Shown here: positions 1 through 7,916 of the stretch, piece after piece | How positions within the stretch are numbered: position 1 is the stretch's first letter | Layout of the letters: every line of letters begins with the position of its first letter | Assembly: GCF_011355085.1 (NCBI RefSeq) | Contig: NZ_VXCP01000016.1 | Location: forward strand, 1-64,000 | Direction of reading: 5' to 3' | Origin: Pseudomonas akapageensis | GTDB lineage: Bacteria; Pseudomonadota; Gammaproteobacteria; Pseudomonadales; Pseudomonadaceae | DNA length: 64,000 nucleotides | The notes under the pieces: model-generated | What the model saw: only the letters and a program-made list of their open reading frames with translations | What the model was told of the DNA's origin: nothing | The model's database searches: none | Made by a program: the position numbers and the translations under genes

Positions 1-13
1 TACCGGACACTAG

Positions 14-120
14 TGACGCTCCGCGTGGGAATGCAGGTCAAGACGCTCCAGCGTCGATGTGCCTGAGAGCGCGATGCGGAGCGTCGGTGGAGGCATTCCC
101 ACGCGGAGCGTGGGAACGAG
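14..120. repeat. Pseudomonas REP-like inverted repeats
   Basis: The segment at 14-34 contains a GCTCCGCGTGGGAATGC unit. The segment at 93-120 contains its inverted partner with the core CCCACGCGGAGCGTGGG, and a shorter unit built on GACGCTCCAGCGTC lies at 41-54. The CGTTCCCACGCGGAGCGTGGG type of palindrome is a common intergenic repeat in Pseudomonas. No gene lies in the first 139 bases. Confidence 0.6.
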
Positions 121-139
121 GGTTAACGAGGGGCAGGGT

Positions 140-427
140 TCAGCGCTGGTCCAGCACCGCACCAATCAACGCCTGCGCCGCATCGAGCTGTTGAATCAGT
201 CCGAGAACCAGTGCTTTGTCATTCAGGTGCAGATGATCGACCACATCCCAGGCCGTGGCTTCGGCGCATTCGATCAGGGTCGTGGCATGGGCCAGGGCGT
301 CTTCGACCGGAATGCCGCCGCGTACCGTGAGCATGGGCTGGCCGTTGCTGTCGACGGTGCCGAAGGGCTTTTCGGTGGTGAAACGTGAGGGAGTTGAAGC
401 AGGCGGATCGGGGACGATTTTGATCAT
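140..427 (-). CDS. DUF3077-like small protein
   Basis: This is a 95-residue protein beginning MIKIVPDPP. That opening, followed by a C-terminal helical segment with LTVRGGIPVEDALAHATTLI and a cysteine-alanine stretch (ECAEATAWDVVDHL), matches the small Pseudomonas proteins grouped as DUF3077, whose function is unknown. The start at 427 is chosen because AAGGAG lies just upstream on the coding strand; the longer in-frame extension has no such site and odd composition. There is no signal peptide or membrane segment. It stands alone, with no operon partner. A promoter was not identified. Confidence 0.65.
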   Translation of the reverse strand: MIKIVPDPPASTPSRFTTEKPFGTVDSNGQPMLTVRGGIPVEDALAHATTLIECAEATAWDVVDHLHLNDKALVLGLIQQLDAAQALIGAVLDQR

Positions 428-852
428 GGAGTAGCTCCTTCTGCTGTGGAGCTGCCACGTTCGTTTCCAGACGAGTGGGTGGCAGCTGTACGCAGGCTGG
501 AAAACCGGGGCAAAAGGAACCCGGCAGGACCGAAGCCCTCCCGCGCACAGCCGCCATGATGCATTGCGGAACACTATGCGCCTTTTGCTATTGCTCGGAT
601 TTCCAGGCCCGGTCGTTGAATTGGCAACGACTGGGAAAGACTAGCCACCAGCAAACACAGGCGCAACAGCGTTCAAGGCGGGTTGATTATGCTTGGGAAA
701 TGTCTTTCAAGAAATAAAGAATTTGCCTACAGGCAGGCCGCCATCGCAGGCAAAAAAAGGCCCGCATTTCAGAATGCGGGCCGTTTTTGCGTATAGCTCT
801 ATCGTTTGGCAAAGGTTTCAAGGGAAGTCGATAGCCTCACTGACCTCCGCAT
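428..852. other. gene-poor gap of 425 bases
   Basis: This stretch separates two small minus-strand genes. Apart from the ribosome-binding site of the DUF3077-like gene at its left end and the hairpin terminator at 759-788 I see no supported feature. A short plus-strand reading frame at 475-717 has no convincing ribosome-binding site and no recognisable protein character. Confidence 0.5.
759..788. terminator. rho-independent terminator
   Basis: A perfect 10-bp stem GGCCCGCATT / AATGCGGGCC encloses the loop TCAG and is followed on the plus strand by TTTTT. An A-run precedes it, so it can also act for the minus-strand gene ending at 853. Confidence 0.85.
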
Positions 853-1056
853 TCAGCCGAAACTGAACGACGTTATGATGCCTTCATCATTCGCACTGAT
901 ATGAATTCGATTGAGGTCCAGCTCTTTGGTCGAAATCTCATTGGGGCCAACCACGCGGGTACGGCCGGTCAATTCGGTGATGTAGGCTTTGACGCTGAAT
1001 ACGTAGGGGCTGCAGACCAGATGCTGGATTTTCTGGAGGACGTCTTCATTTGTCAT
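853..1056 (-). CDS. I78-like peptidase inhibitor, cytoplasmic form
   Basis: This is a 67-residue protein. The core at about residues 30-66, TRVVGPNEISTKELDLNR followed by IHIS and a terminal ITSFSFG, follows the pattern of peptidase inhibitor family I78: a short loop with R-V-I/V-GP, then a D/N-R-I/L motif and a C-terminal strand. The start at 1056 is supported by AAGGAA 8 bases upstream. Unlike many I78 proteins it has no signal peptide, so it would stay in the cytoplasm. The family assignment rests on pattern only and the protease target is unknown. The terminator at 759-788 lies just downstream. Confidence 0.55.
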   Translation of the reverse strand: MTNEDVLQKIQHLVCSPYVFSVKAYITELTGRTRVVGPNEISTKELDLNRIHISANDEGIITSFSFG

Positions 1057-1140
1057 GATAGGGATTCCTTTCATTGAGTGAAATGTCCGTTTGGACGCCC
1101 CCATGCTGCAATCTGCCAACTCGCCCCTGGCGGTAAATAT

Positions 1141-1503
1141 TTATCGCTTCTGTTCGAACATCACGTAGATCTTGCGGCATGGCTCCAGCACTTCCCAGGT
1201 GCCCTTGAAGCCTGCCGGGATCACGAAGCGGTCGCCGGCGCGCAAGGTCTTGGCCTGGCCTTCGCTGTCGCGCAGCACCGATACGCCGTGGATGATTTCG
1301 CAGTACTCATGCTCGGTGTATTCCACCTTCCAATGGCCCTTGGTGCCTTCCCACACGCCTGCGCCAAACTGGCTGCATGGGCTTTCGTAGTGGTTGTAGA
1401 GGGTGCATTCGGGGTTACCTTCGATCAGGCGCTCCGGGGCGGGGCTGTAATGCTCGGCTTTGGTGGTGGCCAGGGCGAAGTCGACGATCTGTTTGATGCT
1501 CAT
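1141..1503 (-). CDS. cupin-domain protein
   Basis: This 120-residue protein is a single cupin barrel. Visible cupin features are the YTEHEYCEIIHGVSVL segment (first cupin motif, degenerate for metal ligands) and the LRAGDRFVIPAGFKGTWEV segment (second motif with the G-D-x-F/V-x-I-P-x-G pattern). It resembles the small DUF861/Cupin_3 proteins often found next to polyamine aldehyde dehydrogenase genes. The start at 1503 is an ATG; the in-frame extension to 2319 only runs antisense through the next gene. It is divergent from kauB with about 200 bases between, so they may share a control region. A role in polyamine degradation is inference from neighbourhood only. Confidence 0.65.
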   Translation of the reverse strand: MSIKQIVDFALATTKAEHYSPAPERLIEGNPECTLYNHYESPCSQFGAGVWEGTKGHWKVEYTEHEYCEIIHGVSVLRDSEGQAKTLRAGDRFVIPAGFKGTWEVLEPCRKIYVMFEQKR

Positions 1504-1704
1504 AGGTGGGTCCCACGGTTTTTGTTGTTGAATAAAACGCACATGACTAGGCTTTTGTTGGCGTTGTGTCAAATATATTGAAAATTCGGGTGCCGGTGGT
1601 TTAGGGTGGTAATTGCCGCAGGCCCATGTGCGCCCGGCAGAATTTTCGACAATGCCCGCGAGCACTTCGTGCGGCCTTGTAAACCAACAAGAGGAGGATT
1701 CGTA

Positions 1705-3198
1705 ATGACCACCCTGACTCGTGCTGACTGGGAACAACGTGCCCAGGACCTGAAGATCGAAGGCCGTGCCTTCATCAACGGCGAATACACCGCCGCAGTG
1801 TCGAATGCGACGTTCGAGTGCATCAGCCCGGTCGACGGACGCCTCCTGGCGCATATCGCCAGTTGCGATGCCGCCGACGCCGAACGTGCCGTGGAAAATG
1901 CCCGCAGTACCTTCAACTCCGGCGTCTGGTCGCGCCTGGCACCTACCAAGCGCAAATCGACCATGATCCGCTTTGCCGCCTTGCTCAAACAGCACGCCGA
2001 GGAACTGGCACTGCTGGAAACCCTGGACATGGGCAAGCCAATCACTGACTCCCTGGACATCGACGTTCCAGGCGCCGCCCAGGCCCTGAGCTGGAGCGGC
2101 GAGGCCATCGACAAGATCTACGACGAAGTCGCTGCCACCCCCCATGACCAACTCGGTCTGGTGACCCGCGAGCCGGTCGGCGTGGTCGCGGCCATCGTGC
2201 CGTGGAACTTCCCGCTGATGATGGCCTGCTGGAAACTGGGCCCTGCGCTGTCGACCGGCAACTCGGTGATCCTCAAGCCGTCGGAAAAATCGCCACTGAC
2301 CGCCATCCGCATCGCCCAACTGGCCATCGAGGCCGGCATCCCGGCGGGCGTGCTGAACGTGCTACCAGGCTACGGCCACACCGTCGGCAAGGCCCTGGCC
2401 CTGCATATGGACGTCGACACCCTGGTGTTCACCGGATCGACCAAGATTGCCAAGCAGCTGATGATCTACTCCGGCGAGTCGAACATGAAGCGCGTCTGGC
2501 TGGAAGCCGGCGGCAAGAGCCCGAACATCGTCTTCGCCGATGCCGCGGACCTGCAGGCCGCCGCCGAATCGGCTGCCGGCGCCATCGCCTTCAACCAGGG
2601 CGAAGTCTGCACCGCCGGCTCGCGCCTGCTGGTGGAGCGTTCGATCAAGGACCAGTTCCTGCCACTGGTGCTCGAAGCCCTCAAGGGCTGGAAGCCGGGC
2701 AACCCGCTGGACCCGGCCACCAATGTCGGTGCCCTGGTCGATACCCAGCAGATGAACACCGTGCTGTCCTACATTGAAGCCGGCCACAACGATGGCGCCA
2801 AACTGCTGGTGGGCGGCAAGCGCACTCTGCAGGAAACCGGTGGCACCTACGTCGAACCGACCATCTTCGACGGCGTCAGCAACGCCATGAAGATCGCCCA
2901 GGAAGAGATCTTCGGCCCGGTGCTGTCGGTGATCACCTTCGACACCGTTGAAGAAGCCATCAATATCGCCAACGACACCCCGTACGGCCTGGCCGCGGCG
3001 GTGTGGACCGCCGACATCTCCAAGGCGCACCTGACCGCCAAGGCGCTGCGCGCCGGTAGCGTCTGGGTCAACCAGTACGATGGCGGCGACATGACCGCGC
3101 CCTTCGGTGGCTTCAAGCAATCGGGCAACGGTCGCGACAAGTCGCTGCATGCGTTCGACAAGTACACTGAACTGAAAGCTACCTGGATCAAGCTGTAA
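1705..3198 (+). CDS. kauB: aldehyde dehydrogenase, KauB/PuuC type
   Basis: This is a 497-residue NAD(P)-dependent aldehyde dehydrogenase of the size usual for the family. Visible catalytic features are PWNFP (Asn at about 168), the glutamate motif WLEAGGKSP (Glu about 267) and the nucleophile in GEVCTAGSR (Cys about 302). KauB in Pseudomonas oxidises 4-guanidinobutyraldehyde, gamma-glutamyl-gamma-aminobutyraldehyde and related amino aldehydes during arginine and polyamine breakdown; the neighbours (MFS transporter, PauB-type oxidase, lrp, dadA, pauR further right) match the order known around kauB in P. aeruginosa. ATG 1705 follows GAGGAGGATT. It could alternatively serve another omega-amino aldehyde, but the family is clear. 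Confidence 0.88.
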   Translation: MTTLTRADWEQRAQDLKIEGRAFINGEYTAAVSNATFECISPVDGRLLAHIASCDAADAERAVENARSTFNSGVWSRLAPTKRKSTMIRFAALLKQHAEELALLETLDMGKPITDSLDIDVPGAAQALSWSGEAIDKIYDEVAATPHDQLGLVTREPVGVVAAIVPWNFPLMMACWKLGPALSTGNSVILKPSEKSPLTAIRIAQLAIEAGIPAGVLNVLPGYGHTVGKALALHMDVDTLVFTGSTKIAKQLMIYSGESNMKRVWLEAGGKSPNIVFADAADLQAAAESAAGAIAFNQGEVCTAGSRLLVERSIKDQFLPLVLEALKGWKPGNPLDPATNVGALVDTQQMNTVLSYIEAGHNDGAKLLVGGKRTLQETGGTYVEPTIFDGVSNAMKIAQEEIFGPVLSVITFDTVEEAINIANDTPYGLAAAVWTADISKAHLTAKALRAGSVWVNQYDGGDMTAPFGGFKQSGNGRDKSLHAFDKYTELKATWIKL

Positions 3199-3245
3199 GC
3201 CACCCGGGCGTTGCCGCCAAGGCAACGTCCGGCATCGATCCTGAC

Positions 3246-3283
3246 GCACAGCCGGACCTGCCTTGGCGCATGTCCGGCTGTGC
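3246..3283. terminator. 12-bp hairpin after kauB, no T-run
   Basis: GCACAGCCGGAC pairs perfectly with GTCCGGCTGTGC around a 14-base loop. A smaller hairpin (CGTTGCC / GGCAACG) lies at 3209-3227. Neither has a clear T-tract, so this may be a weak or factor-assisted terminator, or a structure in the leader of the following transporter gene. Confidence 0.45.
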
Positions 3284-3317
3284 TGCTTTGGGCAGGGTTT
3301 TCCACTGGAGTGTGGAC

Positions 3318-4460
3318 ATGCGTTGGGGTACCTATTTCGCTGTATTGGCGGCGGTGCTGAGTGTCGGCCTGGCGCTGGGTGTGAGCATGCCGCTGGTGTC
3401 ATTGCGGCTGGAAGGCTGGGGCTATGGGTCGTTTGCCATTGGTGTGATGGCGGCCATGCCGGCCTTTGGTGTATTGGTTGGCGCACATATCTCCAGTCGC
3501 CTGGCCGCGTATTTCGGTACGCCCGGCTTGATGCGCCTTTGCCTGTGGGCCGGGGCGCTCTCCATCGGTCTGTTGGCGTTGCTGCCCAGTTACCCCCTGT
3601 GGCTGGTGCTGCGCTTGCTGATTGGCGTGGTCCTTACCATCGTATTCATCCTTGGCGAGAGCTGGATCAACCAACTGGTGGTCGAGCAGTGGCGTGGGCG
3701 GCTGGTGGCGCTGTATGGCAGCTCTTATGCCTTGAGCCAGTTGGCCGGGCCCTTGTTGCTCGGCGCGCTGGGCACTGTGAATGACTTCGGTTTCTGGGTG
3801 GGGGCAGGCTTGTTGGTGCTTTCGCCGTTGCTGCTGCTTGGGCGCGACGGGGCGCCAAGCACTGAAGCGTTTAGCGTGACACTGGGTGACCTGGTCGGCT
3901 TTTGCCGCAAGCTCCCGGTGATTGCCTGGGCCATTGCCCTGTTCGCCGCGTTCGAGGCCATGATCCTGACGTTGTTGCCGATCTATTGCCTGCGCCAGGG
4001 TTTCAGTACTGAAGTGGCTCTGTACATGGTCAGCACCGTGGTAATCGGCGATGCCTTGTTGCAGCTGCCGATTGGTGCGCTGGCCGATCGCATGTCCCGG
4101 CGCACGCTGTTCTTTGGCTGTGCACTGACATTGTTACTGTCCAGCCTGGCGATTCCCTTGCTGGTGCATAACCTGCTGATCTGGCCATTGTGGGTGCTGT
4201 TCGGGGCCAGTGCCGGTGGTTTGTTTACCTTGTCGTTGGTACTGATTGGCGAACGCTATCGCGATGACGCGTTGGTGCGGGCCAATGCCCATGTCGCTCA
4301 ACTCTGGGGGATCGGTTGCCTGATCGGACCGCTTGCTGCAGGTGCGGGAAGTCAATGGGTCAGCGGTCATGCCTTGCCGCTGTTCATGGCTGCAGGTGCA
4401 TTGGGCCTGGTATTGCTAGCGCGCCGACGCAATGCTTTTGAAGCGCCGGCCTCGGTCTAG
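3318..4460 (+). CDS. MFS transporter
   Basis: This 380-residue protein is almost entirely hydrophobic and has the layout of a 12-helix major facilitator. The opening MRWGTYFAVLAAVLSVGLALG leads into the first helix, and the loop GALADRMSRRTLFF near the middle is the MFS G-x-L-A-D-R-x-x-R-R signature between helices. It sits directly after kauB, as in P. aeruginosa, which suggests import or export of an amine or amino acid, but the substrate cannot be read from sequence. ATG 3318 is preferred over an in-frame start 48 bases upstream, which would add a polar leader. The stop overlaps the convergent PLD gene in the shared CTAG. Confidence 0.8.
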   Translation: MRWGTYFAVLAAVLSVGLALGVSMPLVSLRLEGWGYGSFAIGVMAAMPAFGVLVGAHISSRLAAYFGTPGLMRLCLWAGALSIGLLALLPSYPLWLVLRLLIGVVLTIVFILGESWINQLVVEQWRGRLVALYGSSYALSQLAGPLLLGALGTVNDFGFWVGAGLLVLSPLLLLGRDGAPSTEAFSVTLGDLVGFCRKLPVIAWAIALFAAFEAMILTLLPIYCLRQGFSTEVALYMVSTVVIGDALLQLPIGALADRMSRRTLFFGCALTLLLSSLAIPLLVHNLLIWPLWVLFGASAGGLFTLSLVLIGERYRDDALVRANAHVAQLWGIGCLIGPLAAGAGSQWVSGHALPLFMAAGALGLVLLARRRNAFEAPASV

Positions 4461-6019
4461 AGCATCTTTTCCAGACCGATCGTGCGGCTCATCCAGGCAT
4501 TAAAGCGACGCCACAGGCCGCCGGGCTCGGTACGCACGGTATGCAGGTGGCCGTTATCTTCGGTTACCCAGACGATCTGACCGTTTTCCAGCCGGGCTTC
4601 GTAGCTGATGGCCGGCGCCATACCCTCCAGGGCCAGCTTGCGTGTGTAGCCGGCCAGCTCCGGACTGTCGACCAGCACCCCGACCTCGGTGTTCCACAGC
4701 AGCGAGCGGGGGTCGAAATTGAACGATCCGATGAAAACCTTCTGCTTATCGAAGATGATCGCCTTGCTGTGCAGGCTGGATTCAGAGCCGGCGCCAGAAC
4801 CTGGGCCAGAGGAGGAGCCGGCACTGGGATCGCCCGCTTGGCGCCGCATTTCATAGAGTTTCACGCCGTGTTCGAGCAGGGGCTTGCGGTAGGGCATGTA
4901 GCCGCCGTGCACTGCCGGGACGTCCGTCGCCTCCAGGGAATTTGTCAGCAGGAATATGGCCACGCCAGCGTCAGCGCGGCTAGTGAGATACTCCAGGCCA
5001 GTATCGCGCGGTACGAAGTAGGCTGAAATCAGCATCAACTCCTTACTCACGCCCTTGAGTTCGGGCTCCAATTGCGTGCTCATCAACAGCGAAGGGTCGG
5101 GTTCGCCGTCGGACAGCACCTTGCTCGGGGCATCCCACAGGGCCTGGCCATGGGCCCAGATCAATTCGCTGCGCCAATCATTGAGCTGAGGTTGAGTCTT
5201 GTAGGTCAGGAGATGGTCGTAAAGCGCCTTGCGTTTGATCTTTGCTTCATTGAGCGAGGCTTCAAGACGTTGTCGACTTTCCTGCAGTTCCTGAGGGCCG
5301 GGCTTGTCCAACTGAAAGTCGGCGATGGGACGGCTGAGCGCGCTGTTCCAGTATTGGTCGAAACTGTGTCCCAGTTGTTCTGCCACCGGGCCTGCGCAGA
5401 GCAGATCGATGTCGGTGAAATTGAGATTGGGTTCGGCATCGAAGTACGCGTCCCCCAGGTTGCGCCCGCCAACGATGGCCATGCTGTTATCGGCCAGCCA
5501 CAGCTTGTTGTGCATGCGCCGATGCTGCTGCGAAAGGTTGAACAATCGCCCCATGGTTCGGGTAACACCTGTGCTGCGCCCCAGATGCAGGGGATTGAAG
5601 ACGCGGATAGAAACATTCGGGTGAACGGCGAGCGTGGCAATGACGTCCTCCTGGCCGTCGCTGGCGGTGTCATCGAGCAGGATACGTACCCGAACCCCGC
5701 GATCGGCGGCCAGCAGCAATTCATGCACAAGCAGGCGTGTGCTGAGGCCGTCATGGACGATGTAGTACTGCAGATCGAGGCTTTTCTGTGCCTTGCGGAT
5801 CAATTCGGCGCGGGCTCTGAAGGCTTCGTTGCTGCTTGCCAGCAGGCGAAAGCCCGAGAGACCTTGATGGCGGGCCACTTCGGCCTGCACCGATCGGCCG
5901 AAAGCCGATTCATTGGCCGGCAATGCCTCGCTGAGTTTGTGCGGTGGATTTGCTGTGGCGCAGCCACCCAGGGTAAGCCCCAGAAACAGAGGTAGCAGGA
6001 AGAACCGAAGAGGTCTCAA
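4457..6019 (-). CDS. PLD-superfamily lipoprotein, cardiolipin-synthase-like
   Basis: This is a roughly 520-residue protein with two HKD catalytic motifs, HNKLWLAD near residue 170 and HSKAIIFD near residue 420, as in phospholipase D and cardiolipin synthases of the ClsC type. The N-terminus MRPLRFFLLPLF followed by LGLTLGGC is a lipoprotein signal with lipobox LGGC, so the enzyme is probably membrane-anchored in the envelope. The start is a TTG at 6019, chosen because AGGA lies 8 bases upstream; another in-frame TTG at 6034 lacks a site. A Gly/Ser-rich stretch (SAGSSSGPGSGAGSE) sits just before the second HKD motif. The substrate is probably phospholipid, by family. Confidence 0.78.
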   Translation of the reverse strand: MRPLRFFLLPLFLGLTLGGCATANPPHKLSEALPANESAFGRSVQAEVARHQGLSGFRLLASSNEAFRARAELIRKAQKSLDLQYYIVHDGLSTRLLVHELLLAADRGVRVRILLDDTASDGQEDVIATLAVHPNVSIRVFNPLHLGRSTGVTRTMGRLFNLSQQHRRMHNKLWLADNSMAIVGGRNLGDAYFDAEPNLNFTDIDLLCAGPVAEQLGHSFDQYWNSALSRPIADFQLDKPGPQELQESRQRLEASLNEAKIKRKALYDHLLTYKTQPQLNDWRSELIWAHGQALWDAPSKVLSDGEPDPSLLMSTQLEPELKGVSKELMLISAYFVPRDTGLEYLTSRADAGVAIFLLTNSLEATDVPAVHGGYMPYRKPLLEHGVKLYEMRRQAGDPSAGSSSGPGSGAGSESSLHSKAIIFDKQKVFIGSFNFDPRSLLWNTEVGVLVDSPELAGYTRKLALEGMAPAISYEARLENGQIVWVTEDNGHLHTVRTEPGGLWRRFNAWMSRTIGLEKML

Positions 6020-6085
6020 AGGGCTCGTCCTCAATCGCCAGGGGTGTAGCTGTTTTGACCTTGCCGATTGGTGAAAAGTTACGGC

Positions 6086-7510
6086 TCAGTCTTCCTCTTC
6101 GGCCAGCAAGCGAATGGCAGTGGCACCGACAATGCGCACAGCGGCTTCGATTTCATCCGTCGCCCTGGCGGCAAAGTTCATGCGCAAGCAATTACGGTAC
6201 TTGCCCGATGCCGAGAAAATGCAGCCCACCGCGATTTGCACGCCTTGCTCCAGTAAAGCCCGGTTAAGGCGCAGTGTGTCGAAACTTTCCGGAAGCTCGA
6301 CCCACAGCATGAAGCCACCCTGGGGGCGGCTGGCGCGGGTGCCGGCTGGAAAGTAGCGAGTTACCCAATCGATCATCAGGTCGCGGCTGCGTTGATACTG
6401 GCTGCGCATGCGGCGCAGGTGGGGTTCGTAATGGCCGCCCTTGATGAAGTCGGCGATTGCCAGTTGCGGCTGGGTCGCGGTGCAGCCGGTGCTGATGTAC
6501 TTCATGTGCAGCACGCGCTCCAGATAGCGACCGGGGGCGACCCAGCCGACTCGCAGTCCTGGGGCGATGGTCTTGGAGAAGGAGCTGCAGAACAGGACCC
6601 GGCCATCCTCGTCGAACGACTTGATGGTGCGAGGTCTTGGATAGGTGTAGGCCAGTTCGCCATACACATCATCTTCGATGATTGCTACGTCGAAGCGTTG
6701 CGCCAGGGTCAGCAGGGCACGCTTGCGGGCCTCAGGCATGATGTAGCCCAAGGGGTTGTTGCAGTTGGGGGTCAGCTGGATGAGCTTGATCGGCCATTGC
6801 TCCAGCGCTAGCTCCAGGGCCTCCAGGCTGATACCGGTAATCGGGTCGGTCGGGATTTCCAGCGCCTTCATGCCCAGGCCCTTGAGGGTCTGCATGGCGC
6901 CGTGAAAACTGGGCGAGTCCACTGCGACGATATCGCCCGGTTCGCAGACCGCACGAATACTGGCGGACAAGGCTTCATGACAGCCCGTGGTGATCACCAG
7001 ATCGCTGGCGCTCAATTGGCAGCCGGAATCCAGCATGAGCCTGGCGACTTGTTCACGCAGGGCCTGGGTGCCATAGATGGTGTCGTAATACAGCCCCGGC
7101 ATGTCCTGGTGCCGGCTAAGCCGGGCCAGGCTGCGCAGCAAGGGCTTGAGCGTTGGACTTTCGATATCGGGCATGCCGCGCCCCAGCTGCACGACATCCT
7201 TGCGAGGCACGCTGCGTAGCAGTTCGACCACCTGATCCCACTGTGAAATCTCGACCGGCCGTTGCATGGGTCTTCCAACGGCTGGCAACGCCGGGAGCGT
7301 GCGGCCATTGCAGACGAAATACCCGGACTTTGGCCGAGGCATTGCCAGACCATTATCTTCAAGTACGCGATAGGCCTGCTGCACGGTGCTCAGGCTTACC
7401 CCATGCTCGGCACTCAGGGCGCGCACCGAAGGGAGGCGGTCGCCGGGGCGATAAAAGCCCTGCTCGATGCGAGAGCCAAGCAATTCGGCGAGATTGACGT
7501 AAAGGGTCAT
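6086..7510 (-). CDS. MocR-family (GntR-HTH + aminotransferase) regulator
   Basis: This 474-residue protein joins a GntR winged helix (residues about 1-70, with RPGDRLPSVRALSAEHGVS and the recognition helix LSTVQQAYRVLEDNG) to a fold-type I aminotransferase domain. The PLP lysine is in SSFSKTIAPGLRVGW near residue 300, and NNPLGYIMP and EDDVYGELAY are further PLP-site segments. MocR proteins usually sense an amino acid or PLP-linked metabolite and control neighbouring genes. ATG 7510 follows GGGAGTACGCC. It is divergent from the DUF1127 gene, with an inverted repeat between them (7562-7597). Its target is unknown; the polyamine/amino-acid setting suggests an amine-related effector. Confidence 0.85.
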   Translation of the reverse strand: MTLYVNLAELLGSRIEQGFYRPGDRLPSVRALSAEHGVSLSTVQQAYRVLEDNGLAMPRPKSGYFVCNGRTLPALPAVGRPMQRPVEISQWDQVVELLRSVPRKDVVQLGRGMPDIESPTLKPLLRSLARLSRHQDMPGLYYDTIYGTQALREQVARLMLDSGCQLSASDLVITTGCHEALSASIRAVCEPGDIVAVDSPSFHGAMQTLKGLGMKALEIPTDPITGISLEALELALEQWPIKLIQLTPNCNNPLGYIMPEARKRALLTLAQRFDVAIIEDDVYGELAYTYPRPRTIKSFDEDGRVLFCSSFSKTIAPGLRVGWVAPGRYLERVLHMKYISTGCTATQPQLAIADFIKGGHYEPHLRRMRSQYQRSRDLMIDWVTRYFPAGTRASRPQGGFMLWVELPESFDTLRLNRALLEQGVQIAVGCIFSASGKYRNCLRMNFAARATDEIEAAVRIVGATAIRLLAEEED

Positions 7511-7561
7511 GGCGTACTCCCGATCCAGTGTGGGGTGGGGACCAGTACAGATTAGCCAAAA

Positions 7562-7597
7562 ATACAGGATTCAGACCCGGCAACGGCCATTCTGTAT
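7562..7597. promoter_or_regulatory. candidate operator between mocR and DUF1127 genes
   Basis: The arms ATACAG (7562-7567) and CTGTAT (7592-7597) form an inverted repeat in the divergent control region. The motif TTCTGTATGG is echoed about 25 bases later as ATCTGTAACGG. A repeated half-site near a divergent MocR gene is the usual place for self-control; this is inference only. Confidence 0.35.
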
Positions 7598-7685
7598 GGA
7601 AATAATTCAAATTGTTTGGATCTGTAACGGCTTCGGCAGCGCGAGCATCATTTCTTCGAGGTTTTTCACTCGAAGGAGCAGAGAA

Positions 7686-7916
7686 ATGAACGGTTTGAGC
7701 GATGTGCGTCTGAAAATGCATGCCGAGGAATTGCTGGAAGAGCAGCGTACCCACGTCGCCGCTCCGACACCTGGTATTTCCCGCTGGGCCCTGATGTGGC
7801 AGCGGTTGCATACACGCAAGGTGCTGCTGGAGCTCGACGACGATCAACTGCGCGATATCGGCTTGAGCCCCGAGCAGGCTCGCAAGGAAGGGCTCAAGCC
7901 GTTCTGGCGTACTTAA
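7686..7916 (+). CDS. DUF1127 small protein
   Basis: This is a 76-residue protein whose last half (WALMWQRLHTRKVLLELDDD through IGLSPEQARKEGLKPFWRT) is the DUF1127 module: an Arg-rich helix, L-x-x-L-x-D-x-x-L-x-D-I-G-L and a terminal F-W. Members are small, often stress-linked and RNA-binding in some bacteria; in Pseudomonas the function is mostly unknown. AAGGAG precedes ATG 7686. The N-terminal 30 residues carry a polar helix. Its stop codon shares TTAA with the convergent oxidase gene. Divergence from the MocR gene makes it a likely MocR target. Confidence 0.78.
   Translation: MNGLSDVRLKMHAEELLEEQRTHVAAPTPGISRWALMWQRLHTRKVLLELDDDQLRDIGLSPEQARKEGLKPFWRT

Noticed and set aside
475..717. 80-codon plus-strand frame in the left gap
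   Set aside because: It overlaps the leader of the DUF3077-like gene, has odd composition and no ribosome-binding site.
1141..2319. 392-codon version of the cupin gene
   Set aside because: The extension runs antisense through kauB; the ATG at 1503 gives a complete cupin protein of normal size.
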